Positions 8,378 through 19,433 of a DNA stretch of 64,000 bases are shown here, one piece after another. The first letter of the stretch is position 1. The number at the start of each line of letters is the position of its first letter. The stretch is from Solirubrobacteraceae bacterium (GTDB lineage: Bacteria; Actinomycetota; Thermoleophilia; Solirubrobacterales; Solirubrobacteraceae), in contig JAJCYD010000038.1 in NCBI GenBank assembly GCA_029263125.1, positions 62,001 through 126,000 on the forward strand, written 5' to 3'. The notes beneath the pieces were generated by a model. The model had not been told where the DNA came from. It searched no databases and was given only the letters and a program-made list of their open reading frames with translations. Made by a program: the position numbers and the translations under genes.

Positions 8378-9874
8378 TCAGCGCGTTGCGACGAGCAGCG
8401 CCGCGGGCTTGCCGTCCAGTCCGAGCGCCACCGAGCCGCTGGCCACCGGCAGCGGAGCCGGGGCCCGCAGCCGCAGCACGGTGAACGACTGCGCCTCGGT
8501 ACGGTCGACCAGGACGAAGCCGGGGGCCGGCATCGGCGCAGGATCCGGGCGCGGAGGGGTGCCGCGCCTGCCCACCCGATGCTCCGACAGGGCGACGAAG
8601 TCGATCTCGGACGTCAGGATGGCGTCAGCGACGAGCGGTCTGACACCAGGCAGGTAGTAGCGCAGGGGCGCCAGGCCCGAGGATGGGGTTGCGGCAAGCA
8701 GGCGTTCGCCGTCGGCATGTCCGAGGGCGGCCACCGCGCCGCGCCAGTCATCGCGCTGGTTGTCGGGGTCGGAGTTGACGCCGATCACCGCGACGAGTCC
8801 GAGCACGCATCCGGCCGCGATCGCAGATCGGCCAAGCCACGGCAGGCGCCGCGCGCGCGAGCGCGCGACCGCCCCGAGTCCAGCGCCCGCGAGCGCCGCC
8901 CCGAGCGGAGCCACGGCGAGCAGGTTGCGCGTGATGAGATGGTCCTCGCCCGCGATCGCCGCGAGAACCGGCAGCACGATCGCGGCGGCGGTGATCGCCG
9001 CGAGCGGCCCGACGTCCGACGAGCCGTGGGCGCGCACGATGAGCACCACCCCCCCGATCGCCACCACCAGCGCGAGCGTGAGCAGCACCGACAGCACGAC
9101 CTCGCCGGGTGCGTCGTAGCCGACGAGCAGCTGCTTGGGAAGCTGGGCCGTTCGCGTCAGCAGCGAGCTGTCGCCGATGAATGCCGCGCCGTCGTTGGCG
9201 CGCTGAGCGAGTGCCAGCGGCGCCAGCGCGGCGAGCCCGAGGATCACCGGCGCGAGCGCGGTGGTGCGGAGGCGCACGGTGGGCAGGCGTACCGCGAGCC
9301 AGAGCGCCATCGGCCCGACGAGGAAGACCGCGTAGTAGTGCGTCGCCAGCGCCAGCACGGCGACCAGGCTCCAGGCCGCCGCGTAGCGCGGCTTGGGCTG
9401 CGCCAGCACCCTCAGCCACAACAGCGCCGCCAGCGCCGCCAGCAGTGCGAGAAGCGCATAGGCACGCGCCTCCTGGCTGAACCACACCAGCATCGGGTTG
9501 GCCGCGGCCAACGCTGCGGCGATGACGGCCGCTCGCTTGCCGCCCAGGCGCCGTCCCAACGCCCACACGACGGCGATCGTCGCCGTCCCCAGCAGGGCCG
9601 ACAGCGAGCGCATGCCGATCTCGCCGGTGCCGAAGACGTGCGTCCAGAACCACGCAAGCAGGTAGTACAGCGGCGGCGTGGACTCGCTGTCGGGGATCGC
9701 ACGCAGCAGCCCACCGAGATCCATCGCCAGCAACTGGGCGGTGATCGCCTCGTCGTACCACAGGCTCTGCACGTCGAGCGTGAAGAAGCGCAGCGCTGCT
9801 CCGACGGCGCACACGAGCGCGAGCACGGGCGGAATCCGCCGGATCAGGCGACCCATCAGTGCAGGATGGACCAC
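8378..9874 (-). CDS. GT39-type membrane glycosyltransferase (ArnT/PMT-like)
   Basis: Polytopic membrane protein of 498 aa with about ten or more hydrophobic helices and a soluble C-terminus. The first extracytoplasmic loop has SLWYDEAIT, the acidic catalytic motif of the GT-C fold dolichyl/polyprenyl-phosphate sugar transferases, and QEARAY follows in the next loop. The expected reaction is transfer of a polyprenyl-phosphate-linked sugar on the outer face. GTG 9874 directly abuts the stop of the carboxylase gene; ATG 9856 is an alternative start. Cotranscribed with the upstream gene. Confidence 0.82.
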   Translation of the reverse strand: MVHPALMGRLIRRIPPVLALVCAVGAALRFFTLDVQSLWYDEAITAQLLAMDLGGLLRAIPDSESTPPLYYLLAWFWTHVFGTGEIGMRSLSALLGTATIAVVWALGRRLGGKRAAVIAAALAAANPMLVWFSQEARAYALLALLAALAALLWLRVLAQPKPRYAAAWSLVAVLALATHYYAVFLVGPMALWLAVRLPTVRLRTTALAPVILGLAALAPLALAQRANDGAAFIGDSSLLTRTAQLPKQLLVGYDAPGEVVLSVLLTLALVVAIGGVVLIVRAHGSSDVGPLAAITAAAIVLPVLAAIAGEDHLITRNLLAVAPLGAALAGAGLGAVARSRARRLPWLGRSAIAAGCVLGLVAVIGVNSDPDNQRDDWRGAVAALGHADGERLLAATPSSGLAPLRYYLPGVRPLVADAILTSEIDFVALSEHRVGRRGTPPRPDPAPMPAPGFVLVDRTEAQSFTVLRLRAPAPLPVASGSVALGLDGKPAALLVATR

Positions 9875-11446
<1,572 letters not shown>

Positions 11447-11454
11447 CGCGCACG

Positions 11455-11460
11455 ATGGTA
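11455..11460 (-). promoter_or_regulatory. -10 box TACCAT upstream of the carboxylase gene
   Basis: TANNNT box on the minus strand, 8 nt before ATG 11446 and no Shine-Dalgarno between them; a leaderless or near-leaderless start is likely. Confidence 0.4.
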
Positions 11461-11539
11461 GTGCTGGGCCTCCGCGCCACGGTGCCGGGGCCCGAGGAAT
11501 CCCAACGATCCGGGGGGCGTCTGCGGTGGTGAATCCGGG

Positions 11540-12205
11540 TCAGTCGCGCGAGAACGGCCGGTGGTGCGCGGCTCCGAGCTCGTCGAGCACGCCGCTGAGG
11601 ATGTCCATGGCATGCTCGGCGTCGGGCGCCTGGATCGACGGCGGAGACGGTGGCCTTGGGGTCGGAGTCGGCGGTTCGGGGTCCGGAGCGGGCGGGACGG
11701 GACCCGGGCTGGGCGCCGGCGCCGGTGGCGTCGGGTCGGGCGTCGGAGCGGGCGGCCCCGGAATCGCCGCCACGGGTGCCGTCGGCCTGCTCCGGCCCAA
11801 CAGGCGTGCGAGGAAGCCGCGCCGCGGCCGCCGATCCGAAGCCGCCGTGGGAGCGTCTCCGGTGGCGGTTGGCAGCTCGATCGCGGCCACGGGCCGCGCG
11901 TCGCCGGCCGGCGACGGCGGGGGCACATCGGCCGCCGGCTCGTCGGGCGGCGCGGGATCGGCGGCGAGCTGTGCGGCCGGCGTTGCGGTCAGCACAACCT
12001 TCGTGCCCCAGCCGGTCGGCGCCAGCTCCACCGTGCCGCTGATGCGGTCGCCCTCCCAGGCTACGGTGGTCTCTGGCTCGATCTCGGTGATCCGAATCTC
12101 GCCGAATCCGGCGAGATGGCGGTTGAGCACATCCTCGCTGCTGAGCTCCGCCCACAGCTCGGGCGGGGACTTCACGAGGCGGCGCGAGGCGGTGGTCTGC
12201 GTCAT
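11540..12205 (-). CDS. SRPBCC-like protein interrupted by a Pro-rich insert
   Basis: 221 aa. Residues 1-80 resemble the first part of small SRPBCC/START-fold proteins: a strand, then SPPELWAELSSEDVLNRHL and strands with a WEGDRISGTVELAP pattern. Residues from about 85 to 190 are low-complexity, rich in Pro, Ala and Asp with a short basic patch (RRGFLARLLGRSR). The last 25 residues (AMDILSGVLDELGAAH) look like the closing helix of the fold. Neighbours give no pathway. Binding of a hydrophobic ligand is a family-level guess only. Confidence 0.6.
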   Translation of the reverse strand: MTQTTASRRLVKSPPELWAELSSEDVLNRHLAGFGEIRITEIEPETTVAWEGDRISGTVELAPTGWGTKVVLTATPAAQLAADPAPPDEPAADVPPPSPAGDARPVAAIELPTATGDAPTAASDRRPRRGFLARLLGRSRPTAPVAAIPGPPAPTPDPTPPAPAPSPGPVPPAPDPEPPTPTPRPPSPPSIQAPDAEHAMDILSGVLDELGAAHHRPFSRD

Positions 12206-12384
12206 GGCGAGAGGTTCGCGTACCCGCTGCGGACTCCTGCCCGATCCGCGGTTACATGGTGCTGCAATCAGACGCCCGGCTTGGTGACCATCACGACGAT
12301 CGCCACGACGACGAGCAGCGTGACGACGCGGTGTTGGCGCGATTCCGCGTGCCGGCCGGGCTACGCTGGCATGCGGGCACTGCG

Positions 12385-12591
12385 ATGCTGACGATCCGCG
12401 TTCTTCACTGCAACAGCAACACCGTCGGCTGGACGGCCGACAGTCCCGACCTGGAGGGCTGGAGCGTGTCCACGTCGTCCTTCGGCGAGAGCAAGGCTGC
12501 CGCAGAGGAGGCCGTGCGAGCCAAGCTCCACGCAGATGCGTTCAGCGGCGACGCGCCCGAGATCACGCATCACATCGCCTGCTCGCGCTGA
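12385..12591 (+). CDS. Small HicB-like fold protein
   Basis: 68 aa. The pattern GWTADSPDLEGWSVSTSSF followed by an amphipathic helix (ESKAAAEEAVRAKL) is the beta-beta-alpha layout of HicB-type antitoxins and their stand-alone relatives, where a conserved PDLPG-like turn sits between strands. No HicA-like toxin gene is beside it, and no DNA-binding tail is present, so it is probably an orphan domain. ATG 12385 is preferred because the upstream in-frame residues are His/Asp-rich and not protein-like. Confidence 0.55.
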   Translation: MLTIRVLHCNSNTVGWTADSPDLEGWSVSTSSFGESKAAAEEAVRAKLHADAFSGDAPEITHHIACSR

Positions 12592-12671
12592 CCGCGGCGA
12601 GGTGCCACGACGTCCGTGGACGCCGGAGCCGGCGCGCTCAAGCCGCTGCGCGGGACTGACGATGGTTGGGC

Positions 12672-14042
12672 GTGTCCATCCGCTCGCTCGCTCTCTCGAT
12701 CGTCGTCGCGGCCGCTGCGCTGCTGGTCGCGCCGGTCGCCGCCTCCGCCGTCAGGACGTGCACGCTGCTGATCTTCTGCACGGAGACGCCGCCGCCGGCC
12801 CCCGCCCCGCCGCCGGCTCCGCCGCCCGCCCCCGCTCCGCCGCCGCCGCCGGCGGCGCTCCCCGGCCCGTCGCTTCCGCCCAGTGTCGCGCCTGGCCACG
12901 ACGCAGCGCTCGCGACGCCTCCCGCGGCGCCGGTCGCACTCGGGCGGCTGCGCCGCCGCTCAGGTGGCGCAGGCCCCGACACGATTCGCGGACGCAAGGG
13001 CGCCGACCTCCTGATGGGGCACGGCGGCGGTGACCGGCTCGCCGGCCGTGCGGGCCCCGACCAGCTCTTCGGCCAGACCGGCCCCGACCGCCTCGTCGGA
13101 GAATCCGGGCACGACTGGCTCGACGGCGCCTCAGGCGACGACACGCTGCTCGGCGGCAGCGGCGACGACGTCCTAAACGGCGGCTTCGGTCACGACCGCC
13201 TCTACGGGTCGACCGGCGACGATCTCCTCTATGGCGGCCCCGCGCAGGACCGCCTCGTCGGTGGCGCGGGCGCCGACATCCTGCATGGCGGATCGGGCAC
13301 GGACACGATCCTCGGCGGTTCGGGCCCCGACATGCTCTTCGCCGACTCCGGCCCCGATCGCCTCTTCGGCGGCTCCGGAGACGACACGATCTTCGCCAAC
13401 GACGGCGGCCGCCAGGAGCTCGTCGACTGCGGGCCCGGCAACGACACCGTCGTCCTGGACCCTCGCGGACGTCGCGGCGGCGTGTCGGACTCCCAGATGC
13501 GGCGAGGTGGTCGCGTGCGGGGCTGCGAGACGGTGCTCTACGCCCCCAAGCCGGTGGCGGATCCCAGCCGCGGCATCACGTGGCTGGCGCCGCGCAAGGG
13601 CGCGACGAAGCGCGGAACCAGCCGCGACGACACGCTGCTCGGAGCCACCGGCCCCGACCGCATCTACGGGCGCGGCGGCGACGACGTGATCTGGGGCAAC
13701 CAGCTGCACAGCGACCGCAGCACGGCGCTCGATCGCCTGTACGGTGGCGCGGGCGCCGACACGATCTACGGCAGCCCGGGACGCAACACGATCCGCGGCG
13801 AGGACGGCGACGACTTCCTGCAGGGTGGCTCGGGCCGCAACGCGATCTACGGCGGAAACGGCGACGACACGATCCGCCTGCGCGGCAAGGGGCCCAACCG
13901 CGTCAACGGCGGCCCGGGCAACGACACCGTCCACGCCTACGCGAAGGGCTCGACGGCGATCGCCTGCGGCCCGGGCTTCGACACCGTCTACGTCGACAAG
14001 GACGATCGCGTCAGCGACTGCGAGCGCGTGATCCGCCGCTGA
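12672..14042 (+). CDS. Secreted RTX (hemolysin-type Ca-binding repeat) protein
   Basis: 456 aa. A signal peptide (basic start, hydrophobic core, cut near ASA at about residue 27) is followed by a Pro/Ala-rich linker to about residue 85, then many nonapeptides of the type GGxGxDxLx (for example GGSGDDVLNGG, GGAGADILHGG, GGNGDDTIRL) in two blocks separated by a Cys-containing segment. Such repeats form Ca-bound parallel beta rolls. No type I exporter is nearby, and the Sec signal suggests Sec export, as in other Gram-positive RTX-repeat proteins. No enzymatic domain is visible. Start could also be TTG 12666. Confidence 0.8.
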   Translation: MSIRSLALSIVVAAAALLVAPVAASAVRTCTLLIFCTETPPPAPAPPPAPPPAPAPPPPPAALPGPSLPPSVAPGHDAALATPPAAPVALGRLRRRSGGAGPDTIRGRKGADLLMGHGGGDRLAGRAGPDQLFGQTGPDRLVGESGHDWLDGASGDDTLLGGSGDDVLNGGFGHDRLYGSTGDDLLYGGPAQDRLVGGAGADILHGGSGTDTILGGSGPDMLFADSGPDRLFGGSGDDTIFANDGGRQELVDCGPGNDTVVLDPRGRRGGVSDSQMRRGGRVRGCETVLYAPKPVADPSRGITWLAPRKGATKRGTSRDDTLLGATGPDRIYGRGGDDVIWGNQLHSDRSTALDRLYGGAGADTIYGSPGRNTIRGEDGDDFLQGGSGRNAIYGGNGDDTIRLRGKGPNRVNGGPGNDTVHAYAKGSTAIACGPGFDTVYVDKDDRVSDCERVIRR

Positions 14043-14061
14043 CGTGTGACGGTTCGCGCGG

Positions 14062-15672
<1,611 letters not shown>

Positions 15673-15679
15673 GCCCACA

Positions 15680-15685
15680 AGCCTA
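15680..15685 (-). promoter_or_regulatory. -10 box TAGGCT for a leaderless acyl-CoA mutase mRNA
   Basis: TAGGCT on the minus strand ends 7 nt before ATG 15672. Confidence 0.5.
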
Positions 15686-15697
15686 TTGGTGCCAGGG

Positions 15698-15726
15698 TTG
15701 ACCGGCTCTCGCCGTTTTCTTACGTG
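15698..15726 (+). promoter_or_regulatory. Candidate promoter of the HtrA-like gene
   Basis: TTGACC (15698-15703), a 17-nt spacer and TACGTG (15721-15726) lie just upstream of the protease gene in the divergent gap. The -10 is imperfect. Confidence 0.35.
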
Positions 15727-15744
15727 CGCGTCAGGGCCGCTTGA

Positions 15745-16845
15745 ATGCCCGTGAGTAGAACTGCTGTCATGTCCTCAAACTCCCGCCGCTCGAACTTCCT
15801 CGCCGCGCTGCTCGGCGCACTGGTCATCGCCCTGCCGATGGTGGGCCTGGCGATCGGCGGGGCGTTCTCCTCCGACACGACGACGTCGGCGGCCTCCGAA
15901 ACTGCTCCCGTCGTCGACACGAAGACCGCCCCCGCGCCCGAGCCGGCGCGCAGCGCCACCGACGTCTCCGCCCTCTACGAGCGGGTGAGCCCGGGCGTCG
16001 TGTCGATCCAGGTGCGCAGCACGCAGGGCGCCGGCACCGGATCGGGCTTCGTGCTCGACCGCGAGGGCCACATCCTCACCAACGACCACGTCGTCGATGG
16101 CGCGCAGACCGTGCGCGTGCAGTTCGGCGAGGGCAAGCCGATCAGTGCGCGGGTCACGGGCGTCGACCCGTCGACGGACCTCGCGATGCTGAAGATCGAC
16201 CCGTCGGCGCACGACCTCGCGCCGCTGTCGCTGGGCTCGTCGAAGAACCTCAAGGTCGGCCAGCCGGCAGTCGCGATCGGCAGCCCGTTCGGCCTCGACG
16301 GGACGCTGACGACCGGCGTCATCTCGGCCCTCGGGCGCTCGATCAAGGCGCCCAACAAGTTCGACATCGACAACGTCGTACAGACCGACGCCGCGATCAA
16401 CCCCGGCAACTCGGGCGGCCCGCTGCTGGACGCCAACGGCCAGGTGATCGGCATCAACGCGCAGATCGCGACGTCGACGCAGTCCAACAGCGGCGTCGGC
16501 TTCGCGATCCCGATCGACACGGCGAAGTCCGTGCTCGACCAGCTCAAGAGCGGCACCGAGATCAAGCGCGCCTACCTCGGCGTGACGACGATCAACTCGA
16601 CAACCGACACCGGCGCGCTCGTCGCCGGCGTCCAGCCCGGCGGCCCTGCCGACGACGCCGGGCTGCGTTCCGGCGACGTGATCGACTCGATCGGCGGCGA
16701 CGACGTGCAGGATCCCAACGACGTGTCGAGCGCCGTGCTGCGCGCCAGTCCCGGCGACACCGTCAAGCTCGGCATCCGCCGCGGCGGCTCGAAGCGCACC
16801 CTTGACGCGCAGCTCGGCACGCGGCCCCAGACGATCGCGGGCTGA
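15745..16845 (+). CDS. HtrA/DegP-type membrane-anchored serine protease with PDZ domain
   Basis: 366 aa. A basic N-terminus and one transmembrane or signal-anchor helix (about residues 18-38) are followed by an Ala/Pro linker, a trypsin-like domain with catalytic H115 (TNDHVV), D145 (STDLAML) and S223 (GNSGGP), and a PDZ domain over about 275-355 (AYLGV...GLRSGDVIDSIGG). It should act outside the membrane in protein quality control or signalling proteolysis. ATG 15745 has AGGG 8 nt upstream; ATG 15769 is an alternative that leaves the helix intact. Confidence 0.92.
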   Translation: MPVSRTAVMSSNSRRSNFLAALLGALVIALPMVGLAIGGAFSSDTTTSAASETAPVVDTKTAPAPEPARSATDVSALYERVSPGVVSIQVRSTQGAGTGSGFVLDREGHILTNDHVVDGAQTVRVQFGEGKPISARVTGVDPSTDLAMLKIDPSAHDLAPLSLGSSKNLKVGQPAVAIGSPFGLDGTLTTGVISALGRSIKAPNKFDIDNVVQTDAAINPGNSGGPLLDANGQVIGINAQIATSTQSNSGVGFAIPIDTAKSVLDQLKSGTEIKRAYLGVTTINSTTDTGALVAGVQPGGPADDAGLRSGDVIDSIGGDDVQDPNDVSSAVLRASPGDTVKLGIRRGGSKRTLDAQLGTRPQTIAG

Positions 16846-16904
16846 CCCCCGCGCATTGCGGCCCTGAGTGCCCTGCGCCCGGTAGCGTGGGCGCGCATGG
16901 TGCC

Positions 16905-16965
16905 CTGCTGCGGGCCGCGAGCGGTACATCTCCGGATGCGCGAACGCCTATTCGCGCCCGGGAGC
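16905..16965 (-). pseudogene. Short relic resembling the acyl-CoA mutase N-terminal segment
   Basis: Within the 143-bp gap, the minus strand reads HPEMYRSRP, matching the mutase HPQMYRSRP. At DNA level 16913-16939 matches 15483-15509 at 26 of 27 bases. Sequence around it has no open frame of useful length, so it looks like a leftover of a duplicated or related mutase gene. Confidence 0.4.
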
Positions 16966-16988
16966 ATGCGCCGCGCTTGACCACGCGG

Positions 16989-18236
16989 TCAGAGCAGCTC
17001 GGCGCCCTGCGCCTGCATCCCGCGAGTGACGCCGCGCAGGTCGAGCGTTCGCGGCGACCGGGCGACCACGTCTGCGTGATCGACATCGCCGTGGGCCGTG
17101 ACGATGACCGCGATGTCTGCTTCTGCGAGCACGGTATCGAGCGGCTGGTGGACGAGTCCGAAGTCGGGAAGCGCGTCCACGAACCGGTCGTGGTAGGCGA
17201 CGTGGGCCCCGAGCGCCTGAAGCAGGGTGATGATCTTCAGTGCGGGTGACTCGCGGATGTCTCCCACGTTGGGCTTGTAGCTGACCCCGAACAGCGCCAC
17301 TCTTGAGCCGTTCACTGCCAGACCGGCGCTATTGAGCGCGCGCTCGAGACGGCGCACGCAGTGGTAGGGCATCTGTTGATTGATCTTGCCGGCGAGTTCG
17401 ATGAACTCCGTCGCCATGTCGAACTCGCGCGCTCGCCAGGAGAGGTAGAACGGGTCGACCGGTAGGCAATGGCCGCCCATGCCGGGCCCGGGCTCGAAGC
17501 GCATGAAACCGTAGGGCTTCGTAGCGGCGGCGTCGACGACCTCCCAGATGTCGATACCCATGCGGTCGGTCAGCAGCGCCAGCTCGTTGACCAGCGCGAT
17601 GTTCACCGAGCGGAAGATGTTCTCGAGCAGCTTGGTCAGCTCGGCGGCCTCCGGCGTGGACACGCGCGCGAGCTGGTCGCAGACCTCGCCGTACAGCGCC
17701 TCGGCTCGGTCACCGCATGCCTGCGTGAGCCCGCCCAGCACCTTCGGCGTGGTACGCAAGGTGAAGTCGGTCCTGCCGGGGTCGACGCGCTCCGGCGAGT
17801 AGGCGACGCTGAAGTCGATGCCCGCACGCATGCCGGACTGCTCGAGAATCGGCACGAGGCGCTCACGCGTGGTGCCGGGATAGCTTGTGGATTCGAGCAC
17901 GACGAGCTGACCCTCCTGCAACCCCTTCGAAACGCTGCTGCCAGCGCTGATCAATGGCCGCAGATCGGGCTCCCGGTTCGCAGTCAGCGGCGTGGGCACG
18001 CAGATGATGATCGCGTCGCAGTCCTTGAGGTCGTCGTAGCTGACACTGGCAGTGATCCGCGGCTGGACAGCGGTTAGCCGCTCAGATGGGATGTCCTCGA
18101 TGTAGGAGGTCCCGGCGCGCAGCGACTCGATCTTGCGCTCATCGATGTCGACCGCGACCACGTTTCGTCCCGCTTCAGCGAACGCGACTACGAGTGGCAG
18201 ACCGACGTAGCCAAGTCCAACGACACCGACGCTCAT
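16989..18236 (-). CDS. UDP-glucose/GDP-mannose dehydrogenase family (UDP-ManNAc dehydrogenase-like)
   Basis: 415-aa four-electron nucleotide-sugar dehydrogenase. The NAD loop GLGYVGLP begins at residue 5; STSYPGTT and SPERVDPG follow in the N-domain, and the catalytic-Cys motif GPGMGGHCLPVDPFYL lies near residue 255. The C-terminal domain has GVSYKPNVGDIRESPA. It overlaps the UDP-GlcNAc 2-epimerase gene by ATGA, so the pair most likely converts UDP-GlcNAc via UDP-ManNAc to UDP-ManNAcA (WecC role). Related WbpA-type GlcNAc dehydrogenases are an alternative. Confidence 0.87.
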   Translation of the reverse strand: MSVGVVGLGYVGLPLVVAFAEAGRNVVAVDIDERKIESLRAGTSYIEDIPSERLTAVQPRITASVSYDDLKDCDAIIICVPTPLTANREPDLRPLISAGSSVSKGLQEGQLVVLESTSYPGTTRERLVPILEQSGMRAGIDFSVAYSPERVDPGRTDFTLRTTPKVLGGLTQACGDRAEALYGEVCDQLARVSTPEAAELTKLLENIFRSVNIALVNELALLTDRMGIDIWEVVDAAATKPYGFMRFEPGPGMGGHCLPVDPFYLSWRAREFDMATEFIELAGKINQQMPYHCVRRLERALNSAGLAVNGSRVALFGVSYKPNVGDIRESPALKIITLLQALGAHVAYHDRFVDALPDFGLVHQPLDTVLAEADIAVIVTAHGDVDHADVVARSPRTLDLRGVTRGMQAQGAELL

Positions 18237-19348
18237 CCGGCAGCAGTGCAGGTGGCGGGGGCGACGGGGGTCGATTCGAGCACATCTGCGAGTCGTCGCG
18301 CCGCGCAGCCATCCCAACCTGTGGGAAGCGCCCAACGACGCTCGCGCACGTGGGCGATGAGCTCCGGCACCTCTGCGATGCGCTTGGGATCCAGGCCCAG
18401 CAGCAGGTTGGTGCCCTGCTCGATGGTGACCGGGCGCTCCGTGTTCGCGCGCAGCGTCAAGCACGGAACTCCGAGCGCCGTCGTCTCCTCCTGAATGCCA
18501 CCGGAGTCGGTGAGCACGCCGGACGCACCGCTGACCAGACCCAGGAACTCGATGTACCCAAGCGGTTCGACCAGCCGCAGTCGCTCCCCTCCCGGCTGAT
18601 GGCCGAGGCGTCTGATGGCGGCACGCGTGCGCGGATGCACGGGGAACACGACCGGCATGCTGCGGCTGACCTCCGTGAGCGCGGCGACCGCGTCGGCCAG
18701 CAGTGGTCCGTCGACGAGCGCGGGACGGTGAAGCGTCACGACGAGGTACTCGCTGCGCCTGACGCCGTGCGTGGCGGCGGCGGCATCGGGATCCAGCAGC
18801 TTGCGCATTGCCACGAGCGTATCGATCATCGTATTTCCGACTTCGTGGATAGCGACCGCGTCGCAGCCTTCGCGAAGGAGGTGCCCCCGCGCCTCCGGGG
18901 AGTGGGTGAACAGCAGGTCGGAGATCTGGTCGGTGAGCACGCGGTTGATCTCCTCGGGCATCGAGCGGTCGAAGGACCGCAGCCCGGCCTCGACGTGGCC
19001 GACCGCGACGCCGAGCTTGCTGGCCGTCAGCGCGGCCGCAAGGGTCGAGTTCACATCACCGGGCACGAGGACGATGTCCGGTCGCCAGTCGATGAGGATC
19101 GGCTCGAGACGCTCCATCACCCGAGCCGTCTGCGTGGCGTGCGTTCCCGAACCTACGCGCAGCATGTGCTGCGGTTCGTCGACACCGAGCTCATCGAGGA
19201 AGATCTGTGACATCTGCTCGTCGTAGTGCTGGCCGGTGTGCACGAGCAGATGCTCAAACCCGGCGCGATCCTGCAACTCGGCGGCGACCGGCGCCATCTT
19301 GACGAAGTTGGGGCGGGTGCCCACGATCGAGATGACACGCACCGCCAC
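18233..19348 (-). CDS. wecB: UDP-N-acetylglucosamine 2-epimerase, non-hydrolysing
   Basis: 371-aa GT-B fold epimerase that interconverts UDP-GlcNAc and UDP-ManNAc. Family motifs: GTRPNFVKMAP at the start, TGQHYDEQMS, GDVNSTLA, GHVEAGLRSFD, MPEEINRVLTD, and in the C-domain SDSGGIQEETTALGVPCLT-like residues with RANTERPVT. GTG 19348 follows TACCAT by exactly 7 nt, indicating a leaderless transcript that starts the two-gene unit. Confidence 0.93.
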   Translation of the reverse strand: MAVRVISIVGTRPNFVKMAPVAAELQDRAGFEHLLVHTGQHYDEQMSQIFLDELGVDEPQHMLRVGSGTHATQTARVMERLEPILIDWRPDIVLVPGDVNSTLAAALTASKLGVAVGHVEAGLRSFDRSMPEEINRVLTDQISDLLFTHSPEARGHLLREGCDAVAIHEVGNTMIDTLVAMRKLLDPDAAAATHGVRRSEYLVVTLHRPALVDGPLLADAVAALTEVSRSMPVVFPVHPRTRAAIRRLGHQPGGERLRLVEPLGYIEFLGLVSGASGVLTDSGGIQEETTALGVPCLTLRANTERPVTIEQGTNLLLGLDPKRIAEVPELIAHVRERRWALPTGWDGCAARRLADVLESTPVAPATCTAAG

Positions 19349-19355
19349 CGACGGG

Positions 19356-19361
19356 ATGGTA
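19356..19361 (-). promoter_or_regulatory. -10 box TACCAT for leaderless wecB mRNA
   Basis: TACCAT on the minus strand, 7 nt before GTG 19348. Confidence 0.5.
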
Positions 19362-19433
19362 GCCGGGGCTCGGCTCGTCGACGGCTGACAGGGGCGCGGA
19401 GATCACCGCCGCCGCCGCCGCGGCGCGAGCTGA

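Noticed and set aside
12268-12357. Minus-strand tail coding a hydrophobic peptide (VVTLLVVVAIVVMVTKPGV)
   Set aside because: It looks like a membrane helix, but an in-frame TAG lies just upstream and no start codon exists between; at most the relic of a small membrane protein.
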